This document shows, piece by piece, positions 23,101 through 34,300 of a stretch of DNA of 64,000 bases. A program made the position numbers and the translations under genes. Position 1 is the first letter of the stretch; every line of letters begins with the position of its first letter. Below the pieces are notes generated by a model. That model was not told the DNA's origin and ran no database searches. It saw only the letters and a list, made by a program, of their open reading frames with translations. The stretch lies in NCBI GenBank assembly GCA_963678705.1, contig OY783209.1, positions 13,268,001 through 13,332,000 on the forward strand. Direction: 5' to 3'. This stretch comes from Panorpa germanica (taxonomy: Eukaryota > Arthropoda > Insecta > Mecoptera > Panorpidae).

Positions 23101-26004
23101 TATTGAAAGCGAGAGTTTTTCCATAAAAGCAAGCTGCTAATAAATCAGCTCTGTCGTTTGTTCATTCTATTGTTTTTTTTTTAAATAATTATTACTTAAA
23201 GAGATCGTAGGGGTGTAAGAAACTATAAAAACTTAATTTTCAGAAGTTGGAAGATAAGATCTACATCTATTATTGAAGTCGACATCGTAGCCGAGATCGT
23301 TAAGGCATTGACACTCGATTGCGATGATCCGGGATTCAATACTGGTTGTTATATTTCTTTGTTAATCACTTTTATGTGATTATAGAATCTTGATAGTGGT
23401 ACAAGGTCAGTTGTACATAAGATGCTAACAAAATGGCGAAACAAGGTCTGTGAACCTATGAAGCCATGAAAACTATTACAAAAAATGTATCTATTATTGA
23501 AAATCGATAATGGATCATCAAAAACGTAAATGGTAAAATCAGTTATTCAATCATTTCATTTCATTTTAGGTAATAACTAAGTAAAATAGATTTTCTACTA
23601 ATATGGTTTCCATTTAAGAATATTTACTAATATTAAGTATGAATTTTTTGCATGAGAGAATCTTCTTAATAATATTTTTACATTTTTTATATAAAAAACT
23701 TTAAACTAAGAGTCACAATTTGAATTTTAATGTAATATTTTATATTCTTACATAATATTTATGTAGCAGATATGTTGACATTATTTGAACTTCGTTTCTA
23801 GGTGCATTTTTAATTCCATTTCTGCTAATGATGCTGGTGATTGGTCTACCGATTTTCTTCCTTGAAATGGTGATCGGTCAGTATTCTGGATTCGGGCCAA
23901 CTAAAGCATTCTCTCGGCTAGTTCCGGCTTTCCACGGCGTTGGCTACGCCGTCATCACTGTCATCACGTTGGTAACGATTTACTACATGGTCATTGTGGC
24001 CTGGATCCTCTTCTACATTTTTGCTTCATTCACGTCTGAGCTGAAGTGGGGCTCCTGCCTGAACGACTTCAATACGCTGAGTATGTTTGTTATTTACTAA
24101 ATCAAATCATGTGGCTCTAACTGATTGTAAACAATGATTGTTTTGACTTACAGATTGCTACAGCGGTTTGAATGAAAAGGCCTGCATTGATAGGCACGGA
24201 CCTAGCTTCACTTTCTTTAATAAGACATGCGTAACAGTGGAAGCCATTTGTAAAGATAACGGTCTCCCTTTTTTCAATAATACACACTGCGGAAGCGCCG
24301 CCATTAATTTTCTGCCGCTGAACCAGGTTATAAACAGAACTCTGGGAGCTGAGGAATATTATTTGTAAGTTACTGCTTTAACCGCCAATTTTGAGGGTTT
24401 TAAATCTAACAATACGTTTGCTTTTCCAGCAACTACGTTCTCAGAAATCACGATGCAACTTGGGACAGCTGGGGCTTCCCAAGTTGGGAGTTAACTCTTT
24501 GTCTCGCATTAGCATGGATCTTAGCATTCCTCTGTCTCATCAAGGGAATCAATAACGCAGGAATTGTAATCTACGTCACTGTGCTGACCCCCTACTTAGT
24601 TCTAGTCGCCTTGCTGGTCCGAGGCTTAACATTGGAAGGCTCGTACAACGGCATCATGTTCTACATCACTCCAGACTTCAGCAGTCTCGCCAACATCAAT
24701 GTGTGGGGCGACGCAGCTTCCCAGATCTTCTACTCCTTCGGCATAGCCTGTGGATCTTTAGTAACATTAGCCTCTTACAATAAATTTAATAATAATTGTC
24801 ATAAGGACGCAATATTTGTGTCCGTTACTAATGTAATGACCGCCATTTTTGCTGGCTTTGTGATATTCTCCATCACGGGTTTCTTGGCCCACGAAATGGG
24901 CGTCGATGTATCTCAGGTTGCCGATGAAGGCCCAGGGTTGGCTTTCGTTGCTTACCCGGAGGCTGTTCTTCGCATGCCGTTGCCACAGTTGTGGTCCGTG
25001 TTGTTCTTCGGAATGATGCTCATGCTGGGACTCAGCAGTCAGTTTGCTGGGATTGAAGCCATTAACACAGCCATCATTGACAGATGGCCTCATCTTAGGG
25101 CACATCGATGGAAGGTAATCTCATCATTTAATAAAACCTTGCAGTACACCACTGAGTTGTGCAAGAGTATACATCTAAACTTCAAGATTTGTCTTCCCAG
25201 GTTACCCTAGGTACATGTGTTACGTGCTTTCTCCTGGCGCTCCCCATGATCTGCAATGGAGGCGTCTTCCTCTTCACTCTCATGGACTGGAATACTGCTT
25301 CGTGGGCGATTCTACTGATCGGAATGTTTGAGGTAAATTGAAAGTACAACTTTTTAATATGTATTGTACATTAAAATATAAACCATATTGAATTCAATGC
25401 TTTACAGATTATTCAAGTATCATGGTTCTACGGGATTAAACGCTTCCTCGATAATATCGCTGATATGGAAATGAAGCTCTCGATAGTCGCCAAGTGTTAC
25501 TGGAGAACTACTTTAGTTGTCGTATCTCCACTAGTTTGCTTTGTAAGTATGGACTAGCACCTCCTTGCAATGACTGATGTAGTATTAGTAGACTGCCTAC
25601 TAGGCGTAAGAAACGCTTGCTAATATTTATGCATGTTTCAGGGATTGTTCGTGCTCCTGATGATTGAGTATGAAGTCGCTGAACTTAATGGCTATGAATT
25701 TCCCGTGTGGGCAGATGCAATTGGAATTTTGATTGGCTGTACCACATTAGCTCCAATTCCATTATTCTTCATCTACAGAGCTTTTATTAAGAAGAAGCCA
25801 GTATGTACACTAAATTTTTGTTTGTTATATTTGTTCGATAATTATATTTATAATTATTTTTATTTCTAGACCGGTTGGGCTCTTCTAAAACCTACGGAAA
25901 GTTGGGCCCCACAATCTAACAATGTTCTGAAGAAGAAAATTAAAGAATCTGAATTAGACTCAAAAGAAAACAGCATACATAAAATAAGTATTATAGCAGA
26001 GTAG
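20176..26004 (+). CDS. SLC6 Na+/Cl- dependent neurotransmitter or amino-acid transporter (GlyT/GAT-like)
   Basis: Twelve-helix plasma-membrane symporter that takes up an amine or amino acid with Na+ and Cl-. Nine exons: 20176-20220, 22579-22765, 23802-24080, 24154-24364, 24430-25114, 25201-25332, 25408-25542, 25642-25800, 25870-26004; 655 residues, all phases agree. TM1 holds [20 protein letters not shown] (residues 57-76, Na+ and substrate site). TM2-3 holds [13 protein letters not shown]. The large second extracellular loop has paired Cys and N-glycosylation sites (NKT, NNT, NRT). TM6 is [20 protein letters not shown], and TM8 has [12 protein letters not shown]. The sequence is closer to GlyT/GAT types than to insect nutrient amino-acid transporters, but the substrate cannot be fixed. 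The 45-bp first exon is the weakest part. Intron 1 holds MITE copy E, intron 2 a SINE-like piece. AATAAA lies at 26068. Confidence 0.9.
21133..21782 (+). mobile_element. GGGCTTGTGTCC MITE, copy E
   Basis: Full-length copy in intron 1 of the SLC6 gene, same strand as the gene. It includes the internal hairpin ATCTCTTTTACGC...TAAAAGAGAT. The 3' end reads ACACAAGCCCGTT, one base off consensus. Confidence 0.85.
22285..22335 (+). promoter_or_regulatory. Candidate internal TATA promoter of the SLC6 gene
   Basis: ACATATAAAACAGG lies about 290 bp before exon 2, in a locally GC-richer patch. An alternative start here would drop the 15-residue first exon. No matching alternative first exon could be proven. 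Confidence 0.25.
23270..23400 (+). repeat. tRNA-derived SINE-like fragment
   Basis: GTAGCCGAGATCGTTAAGGC at about 23288-23307 resembles the A box of a tRNA-Ser/Leu head, and GGGATTCAATACTGG at about 23331 resembles a degraded B box. The spacing between the two boxes is like that of a tRNA gene. It lacks a cloverleaf good enough for a working tRNA. It lies in intron 2 of the SLC6 gene. Confidence 0.5.
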
Positions 26005-26756
26005 TAGGATATGTGATAAATACATATATTTATAAAATTTTATATGATGAATTAAATATTTAATTATAATAAAATATTTTTGTAATTTATGTTGAAGTTT
26101 TAAGTACAAATGTTTTTACTTATAGAAACACTCAAAAAACTGTCACTATGCCCTAAGTTTTTTTTTTTAAATTTGTATTATTTGTGGTTGTGTCCCGTTT
26201 ATGTTGTTGAGACAAACTTAAACATAGTTCAAATGCTAGAAAGAGACAAAATGCAAGCGCAGAAATCTTATAAGATTAATACATATACACGTGTGTTTAT
26301 AAACAGAAATAGATTCAATTTTATAAATCTGATGTAGGGGTCATACTTATTGTGTGATCGGGTTCGGATATTTAGCATATGTTGACACTTGGTTACTGTT
26401 CTTTCGGCAAAAATTGCAATCCGTACAGGAAGAATGAGGTCACTTAAAAGAAAATTTTAAATTTAAAAAGTTAAATTCCTTTAATTAATTTTTTCATCTG
26501 GTAAGACTGAAACAAGAAGTACATTGGGTCCAATCGGGTCACATCGACTTAATGTAAATAAACTGATAAGCAAAGAAATTGACATCGGATAATTGTCAAA
26601 AGGAGGTTGTTAATAAATATGTATCATTTATTAAGCACATCAAGCAAAAAAGTATATTAATATAAACAATAGTGAATAAGTTATGTGAAAGAAAAAATAT
26701 TCTTTCACAGCATTTCTAAGAATATAATTTAAATTATTTTAAGAGGGCAGAGCAAA
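26005..26756. other. Spacer between SLC6 and nucleoredoxin genes
   Basis: Contains the transporter's AATAAA (26068) and the promoter of the downstream gene. No other element seen. Confidence 0.5.
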
Positions 26757-28575
26757 ATGGCGAATGCCGACTGGCGAGTGTTATTGTTTGGCAACAAACT
26801 AATAAAGTGCAGTACAAATGAATTGTTGTGTACCTTAGAAGCACTGAATAATGATGGTAATAATTTGGAAATAATATATGGCATTTATTTTTCATTTGCT
26901 AATATACGAGAAGAAGAAGTTAATGAAAAGTTATTGAGCCTTTACACAAAGTTAAACGAACATAGCGCTAAATACGATTTTAAACTTATACAAATTGTGA
27001 TGTGGAGCAATCTAGATACTGTCAGTGATATTGAAAAGAGTTTTGCAGAAAATATTGAGGGCATGCCATGGCATGCTATTCCATTAAAAGAAGCGCAAGT
27101 TAGAGTAAGTAAAAGTGTATGGTTCATGTATTTATTCTCTTTAAAAATTATCCTGAATTAAACTCCTACATTAAAATTTACAGCGAACCCTGGCGCAAAA
27201 ATTTGGACCCCGTTCTGGAGGAGCTTCCTTATTATTGTTGGACTCAGAAGGTCGTGCATTATGTAGTGAAGCTCGTGAAAGATTACTACAAGATCCTGCA
27301 GGATTAGAATTCCCTTGGAGACCTCGACATGTTGATGAGGTTGTTGAATTATATTAGATTGATATTATATTAGGTATTTACAAAATATAATTATTGAAAT
27401 ATGATTGTAGATCTTGGAAGGAGTGACACTGCTAAAGCCCGAAGATGATACCACCACTTACAGCGATCTTCCGGCTGATTGTATTCGTGGATTTTATTTT
27501 TCTGCACATTGGGTAATTTAGTGTTATTAATTGTATTATTTTCAGAATTATAGTATTAACCATGTCTCTTCTAGTGCCCTCCATGCCGAGCTTTTGTATC
27601 TCAGTTGCAAGAGACTGCAGAATCTGTTAAGAAAAAACAAACAGCCCAGTGGGAAATTTTGTTTGTATCCAGTGACAGGTAATTGAAATATGTGTAGTAA
27701 TTATAGCAATGGACATGGATCTATAATTGTTTAATTAATTTTTCCTTTAGGAGCAAAGAATCATTTGATACACATCGTGCTGCGATGCCCTGGATTTGTG
27801 TGCCTTGGGAATCGGAGGCAACACGTACAGAACTTGCACGTGCTTTAAACGTGAGGGCAATACCAACCTTGGTACTAATAGATCAGAAAGGTGCTATAAT
27901 AACAACGGACGGCCGTGGAGAAGTAACAGATGATCCTGAAGGATTTAATTTTCCGTGGAAGCCAAGACCTGTTAATTTTCTAACAGAAAGATATGCTGCA
28001 AAGATGCATGACTTTCCTGCAATAGTTTTATTTATTGGTGTGTTAACAATTTAGAAGTACGTATGTAGGCATTTATACAATTCACGTTTTCTCTAAATTG
28101 TAATTATTTTGCAGATGACGACTCCGATTTAAATGCTGTGAAAATTTTAAACTCTGCGGCTGAGAAATATTATGGCGATAATGACATCGATGTCAATTGC
28201 CATTTGAATATAGAATCTCTAGAAGAAAACTTTTTAGATTATCATTTTTTATTTTCTTTCGAAAATATGACAATGGCCAAATCTATTATTAAGCTCACTG
28301 AAGGTAAGAGCAACAAACACAAACAGTTTTTATTATTTTTGATTGCAATTGATTCGGAAACCTCAGACATTCTTCGTGAGTTTGTTGGACTTGAAGATAC
28401 TGTGCCTTTGATGACAGCTATTGATATACCACGAGAAAAATTAGCTATAATGGAAGAATCTTTAGAAATAAGTGTTGAAAATGTTAAGCAGTTTGTAAAA
28501 AAATTTGTCAGTGGCGAAATTGAGTGCACCAAAATAAAATCTAAAGACACTAGAACAAATTTTGAACAGGAATAA
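26757..28575 (+). CDS. NXN: Nucleoredoxin-like thioredoxin-fold protein
   Basis: Thiol-disulfide oxidoreductase of the nucleoredoxin/tryparedoxin type; in vertebrates it binds Dishevelled and modulates Wnt signalling in a redox-dependent way. Six exons: 26757-27104, 27184-27339, 27411-27512, 27575-27678, 27751-28037, 28115-28575; 485 residues. There are three thioredoxin-like regions: an N-terminal one without CxxC (residues 1-170), the central catalytic one with FYFSAHWCPPCRAF (Trp202, Cys203, Cys206), and a C-terminal one without CxxC. The central domain continues with FVSSDRSKESF and the cis-Pro segment VRAIPTLVLID. Intron 3 falls exactly between Trp202 and Cys203. The length slightly exceeds vertebrate nucleoredoxin. 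Confidence 0.9.
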
Positions 28576-29787
28576 TGCAAGGCATTCATATCATTGAGGA
28601 AAAACATAGGATTAATATGCTATCCATCAGAACCGCCTTCCTGTAATGCATTTGTTGTTTTTCAAAGCTAGCAGCAGCCACACATTATTCCATAAATTGA
28701 TAACACGTATTACAGTTGAATGTTAAAAGTGAAGTGTTTAAAAATACATTCAAACAAATCTTCATATTGTGAAAGTATTATAAAGGTTTCAATATTATCT
28801 AGAGGATTTATTTAAATGTCTTATTACAATCATACTGGTCTACACTGCAGTATTTGCTTTATTTTATAAGAGAAAAGTCATAATATAAGAAATTAAAACG
28901 TTACGAAGAAACTTAACGTTTGGTAATTAATATAAGGGTTCGTTAAATCCCAATTTATTTAAGTCTACCGCTGGTCTTGTATTACCTAAAATAGTTTTAT
29001 TTATTTATTTATTGTTATTTTATTAATTTTTTTTTGTTAAACATCGAATATTAGTGGTATAAGTAATTTATGAAAATGTGTTATAGGGATAAATTATTGA
29101 AAATGTAGTTTTCAGAAAATATCAATTCTATAATGGTTTGAGGCATATATTTGCTGAAATATGTGATTCTTTAAATATAATATACTATTGGTATATTTCA
29201 AAAATTCATTAAGTTTTCCATTAAATAAGTAAAGATAATCATTAAACTATATAAACATGATGCAATAATAGATGTATTATCGAAAAAATAGATTTATTTT
29301 ATATATTACATAACAATTATGTGAAAAATTTACATATAATAAATATTACATTATTGACTTAATCATATTGTATTATTATTGACTATTAATTAGTATTATA
29401 TTTTGGGAATATTTATGTAGCAGCTGTCGTATATAACTGCCATAATAAATACAAAAAAAAGTTAAACTTAAAGATAGGCTGTTAACTCCTAACACCTAAG
29501 AAAAGGGGCTTCCTGAGTGTTACAATTAATTATATTTTTCACGAGTACCCTAAGAATATATATTTACAGATTTTTAAATTTACGTCATATATAAGGATAG
29601 AATATGCTTGTAATTTGATAAAGAAATATCATTTAGAAGACAAAAACTTTCCTGAGAGAAAAAGCTTTATTCAAATGGTTCTTTTATAGAAAACGTTAAT
29701 AAAAGCGCAATAGTTAAAATAGATAAAAATACAAAAGTTGCAAATTTATAAGATATTTAACAATATACAAAAGATAACGCTAACTAT
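28576..29787. other. Spacer between converging genes
   Basis: AT-rich 3' regions of the nucleoredoxin-like (+) and receptor-like (-) genes. It includes a repeat shared with 31560-31885 and one copy of the recurring AATATTTATGTAGCAG motif (about 29408). Confidence 0.5.
28815..29140. repeat. Diverged direct repeat, copy 1
   Basis: Alignable by eye to 31560-31885 in the same orientation: AAGAGAAAAGTCA-AATATAA, CTGGTCTTGT, TACCTAAAATAGTTT and AAAATATCAATT appear in the same order and spacing, with gaps. The two copies flank the receptor-like gene. Confidence 0.65.
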
Positions 29788-30868
29788 TCAAATAGCGTCG
29801 TAACTATTGGGATTGATACGCTCTGTATCGGAAGTACCTTTTCTGCAGCCCCGGCGCAAGAATTCGACACCGTTCTGAAATATAATTATGCAATGTTATA
29901 TACATATATATATAAAAAAAAAGAAGTCAGTTATGACTGGATATAACATTTACCATTGTTCTAGATGGTACACTTCTCCAAAATTCCAAATTTGGAATCA
30001 TTTCAAGACCTCTTGCTCCTAGAGAGAATCTATTGATGAGCATTCCAAGTAATAGATAAGTTCCGATGCATGTAACGAGGATCATAAATAGAATGAAAAA
30101 CCATCCATGCCCACTATCAAAAATCTTGGGACAAGCAACTTGTGAAAAGAGATTCAAGGTCTAAAAATATATATTATTTAAGCATGTAACTAACTATACA
30201 ATATCATTAAAAAGAATGAAGTGATTTACATACGTGATCTGTAGCATTTTTAAAAACTAAATATGATTCAGCTGTGTGCACGCAAATTAAATTAATAGTA
30301 GTTTGACTGTAAAAAGAAATTAATTACATTTAAAATTATGTGAATCAGCAGATGCTCCCAAACTTTTTACAACAAGTTAATCCTAAAACTTACATTTTGT
30401 TGCGATTATAAACGTATGTTAATTGAGAATTTGGTTCTTGTTTAAATGCACCCTCGGAAAATACGCCTAGATTTGTGTAGGAATAGTTAACCAGTATTGA
30501 ACTCTGGTTGGCCCATGTATTTGTTGTTCTGAGACATAGCTGCAAAATGTTTGTATATTATTGCGGTGTTATTTTTACTTTTTAGTAAAAGGATAAAACT
30601 CAATTTAACTTACAGAATAATCATCGCATTCAGTCTTATTTACAGGAGCTTCACTTGGTATCAATTTTGTATTAGAACATGGATGAAAATAGTAGGTTAG
30701 GTTATTTATTGTTGGAGAAATTATAGGCGAAACTATTGTGTTTAAATTTACTTCTTCTCCATTATCAAACATACATATACAATTATCAATATTATTACAA
30801 ATTTGAGCAGACACTGTATTATATACTATTAAAAGTAAATATATGAATTTGACACTTATGTACTCCAT
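29788..30868 (-). CDS. Type I membrane protein resembling cation-dependent mannose-6-phosphate receptor
   Basis: Five exons on the minus strand: 30614-30868, 30394-30539, 30234-30306, 29954-30160, 29788-29874; 255 residues, phases agree. A signal peptide (MEYISVKFIYLLLIVYNTVSA) precedes a lumenal domain with Cys pairs and five possible N-glycosylation sites (NLT, NKT, NQS, NYS, NAT). The single helix WFFILFMILVTCIGTYLLLG is near residues 180-200. The tail GARGLEMIPNLEFWRSVPS closely follows the M6PR/Atg27-type tail, which in M6PR carries sorting signals. A role in Golgi-to-lysosome sorting is inferred from that tail. The lumenal MRH-like fold is weak by eye, so mannose-6-phosphate binding is not claimed. 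Confidence 0.65.
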
Positions 30869-31309
30869 GATGAATTTACAAAAATCTAATTTGCATATAA
30901 AACAGTTGCTGTCGAATTAAATAAGAAATTATTTTCTTGGATGTATATTTGAAAATTATCAGTTTAGAATAATTAGATTTGCATTATCTTTAATAATACA
31001 CTATAAAATACGCAGTATTTCACAAAACTTAAGAATTTAAATCCAATCAAGGTGCAGATTAGAACAAGATTTACTTTTAAGATGGCACCACTTTGAAAAT
31101 GTATATATTCTTTTTAAATATTTTACTAAAAAAATAATACTAAGGTAATGATTAATTAAATAAATAATATTTTTATTTTTAATACATCAACCACATTAAA
31201 TTTAACAGTGTCACAGTTACAAACAATAAAAAATATTCGGACTTAAAATAATACAGCAGCATTAATTTGACTAAAAACCAAAGATTTTTGCTCTTAAATA
31301 TTGAGCTCT
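30869..31309. other. Upstream region of the receptor-like gene
   Basis: AT-rich. It lies between the start codon of the receptor-like gene and the end of the giant gene, both on the minus strand, so it must hold the promoter of one and the polyadenylation site of the other. TTTATT-type signals (reverse AATAAA) occur around 31160-31175. Confidence 0.4.
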
Positions 31310-34300
31310 TTAATTGCGTTTGTATTCACTAGGCTGCTGTTTTTTACAACGAACCTAGAAATAAAATATATAGTTTACAATTACTTGAAGTAATTAAAAT
31401 ATTACGTTGAGTACTATTGTATAAGTACTTGAAAGTATATTTAAATTTACGCCTGCGGTACGCAACCAACACTATTTTATTATGACTTAAAAATGAATTG
31501 AAATAAATGTACATTTTCAATAAGTAAGCATTAAAGCATTATAAACGGTAAATAATTTATAGATTTTTTATTAAACTTTCGTATTACAGCCGTTCGTATT
31601 ATAAAAGAAAAGTCACAATATAACAAATTAAATGTACGTTTTAATTTGATGTTTAGTATACATTAATATTTCGCTAAAAAGCCAATCTGTTTAAGTTTCC
31701 CACTGGTCTTGTGTTACGAGTACCTAAAATAGTTTCATTTATTTATTTATTGTTTTGATTTTTTGTTGTTAACCATACGATACTAGGATACAATTATGAA
31801 TAACCTATATCAAATTATTACATGAGTATAATCATTCATTTAATTACTGAAAACGCACTTTAAAAAAATATCAATTTCATAATGATGCATTATATATATT
31901 ATTAATCTGTAGATAACTCAGAAAAATGTGTTCGAATTTCGCTGGAACGCATACTTCCCGAAAATTACTTTCGCAGGTATCTCAAAAATCAGTATTCGGA
32001 GATGTCTTATTGATAGTTTATTCATATTACACAATAACATGTGCAGTACGGAGATACCGCCCATTTTTTCTATGATCTTTTGTCGTTCTTACTCACGTGT
32101 CGGCCTCTTTGTGGATATGTGTGTGTTGACCACACGGCTGGTCTCACATTGAAACACACTACTTGCGGCGCCGAAAATTGATATATTTTCAAAATTCCAT
32201 TGTCATAACTTACCGCGTTCGCACAACGTAGCATATAGTTGACCTTGTAGGTGGTGAGAGTTTCTATCGGATCCTGCAAGCGCTGTTCTGACCTGCATTA
32301 AACACAAAAATAATTAAGAGTACTGTAACAACAGATAACTACCAAATAATCCATTCCAATATCAAGGAGTTTAGTTTCAATTTGTGAGATGTATGAGTTT
32401 TAAATTTCCCGCGTTGTTCAAATTTTTATCGATCAGTTACGATTCCGATTGAAACTGTCAGTTTTTCGTATGTGTAAACACTAAAATTTAAACGTCAAAT
32501 TTAAAGCAAGCCGGAGCCGAGAACAGTAGCTGAAGAGTATTGTGTAAGAAAAGGAAACCTTATTCTGATCGAATCGTGTAAACTGGAATCTAAAATGTAA
32601 TGAAAATTGAAAGAAAATCGAGTCTGGTTGTGAAACAAAATCATGTCGTGTAATAGGCCTATGAGCAAGATGAACTACGAAGTAAACAGCGGTAAATTAG
32701 AAACTTCAATTCCTTGTGAATATAGACAATAGTAATGTAGTAATAAAAATACACACGATAGAATATCACTTTTAAAGTGTTTTGCCTGTGTTTTGGAAAG
32801 GGTATGTGAATTTAATTAGTACTTACGGTGAATTTGAACTATATTTGTAATTTGGTAGTTTTTTCTTTTCACTTAGTAGTTTCTTCCTTGCAAGGTTGCG
32901 CATTCTTAAGTTCTTCGCCAATTGTGATATGACAGTCTTGTCGGCGTCAATTTGAGAGCCCAGTTGCATTACTGAGAAAAAGCAAATGATATATTATAAA
33001 AAACACATCTCATTAAATATAAGACAAAATGTGCTTGTGGACTCCTTCTTTAGGGGTAAGTTTTTTAAATTTTCCACAGCCTTCGTTATATAATACTTCA
33101 AGAGATACACAACCCAGACACACAAATACTCTTATGCATCTCTGTTGTATAAAACAGATAAATCGTGGTAACGTACCATGCATTAGAATTTTCTACAACG
33201 TTGGATCCCTTTAATAATTAAATTTATAAATCTTTGAAGAGGAATATAAAAAGACTAGGGCTTGTGAGTTCATTGTTTGGGGGTATTTTTTTATGACTTG
33301 GTTGAAATCTAGTTGAATCAGTTCACCCCGCAATGGGCTTATGTCTTATGTCTTAAATTTTATAAAAGTGTACTATATATTGATAAAGTGGGTTACTAGA
33401 ACTTCAAATGTTCCATTACTTTTTAATAACTCTTTATATGTTTGGAGATATTAACAATTAAAAGTCATTTTGTCTGTTTAATTATTCAAGGGATTCAACG
33501 TTGTACAACATTCCAAATGCATGTGACCTTACAACCGCTATGTTGTTTCTCTTTTATACAACAGAGCGTAAAAGAGATATACTCTTCACAGAACTCTGAC
33601 AAGTTTACAGCTCATAAATCTCTGCTATACGTATTTATATATCAAAATATCAAATATTATTTACAGCTATTTCAAAGAACAATAACATTTCAATATTACG
33701 TCTGCCGTAACAGGGTTAAGTAAAATAAAAACTTATTCTTTAATTGACTTGAATATTTCGACTACCAACAGCTACAAAACATTACCACAGCATTGACCTA
33801 ATTAACAAATAACTGACGTATAAAATGCATTCACGTCACACAAATGGCCGACCATCTCTAGCGCTAAAACTACAATTCAAATTTTTAATTGCTATATCTC
33901 CGTCAACATTTAGAAATTTTATAAAACAGATACGCCAATACACATTTATTAACATCAATTTCAATCAACAATTGAAAAATCGACCACTTAAAAAATGAGG
34001 ACATAAGCCCATTATATCTCTTTTAAAATACATTTGTAATTAAATATTCTTACTCTTTTGTTCGGTGCTTAATTGCTTCGTTAAAATACATTTTCCAAAC
34101 ATCCATTTGTCATTATTTGTATCAGAATCTTTCGAAGAATATTCTTGAGACCGGGCTAGAATATAAGAGCTGTTTATAATAGCTGAATGAATATACTGCA
34201 CATCATATTTTTAATAGGTATAGGTATAGGATAATAGTCCAATTAGATGCGAATCGCATCACTCTGAATGGTGATTGGAATCCTATTAGACATTAGTGTG

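Noticed and set aside
31928-32152. Plus-strand open frame of 74 codons in a giant-gene intron
   Set aside because: No splice or start context, no recognised domain, opposite strand to the gene.
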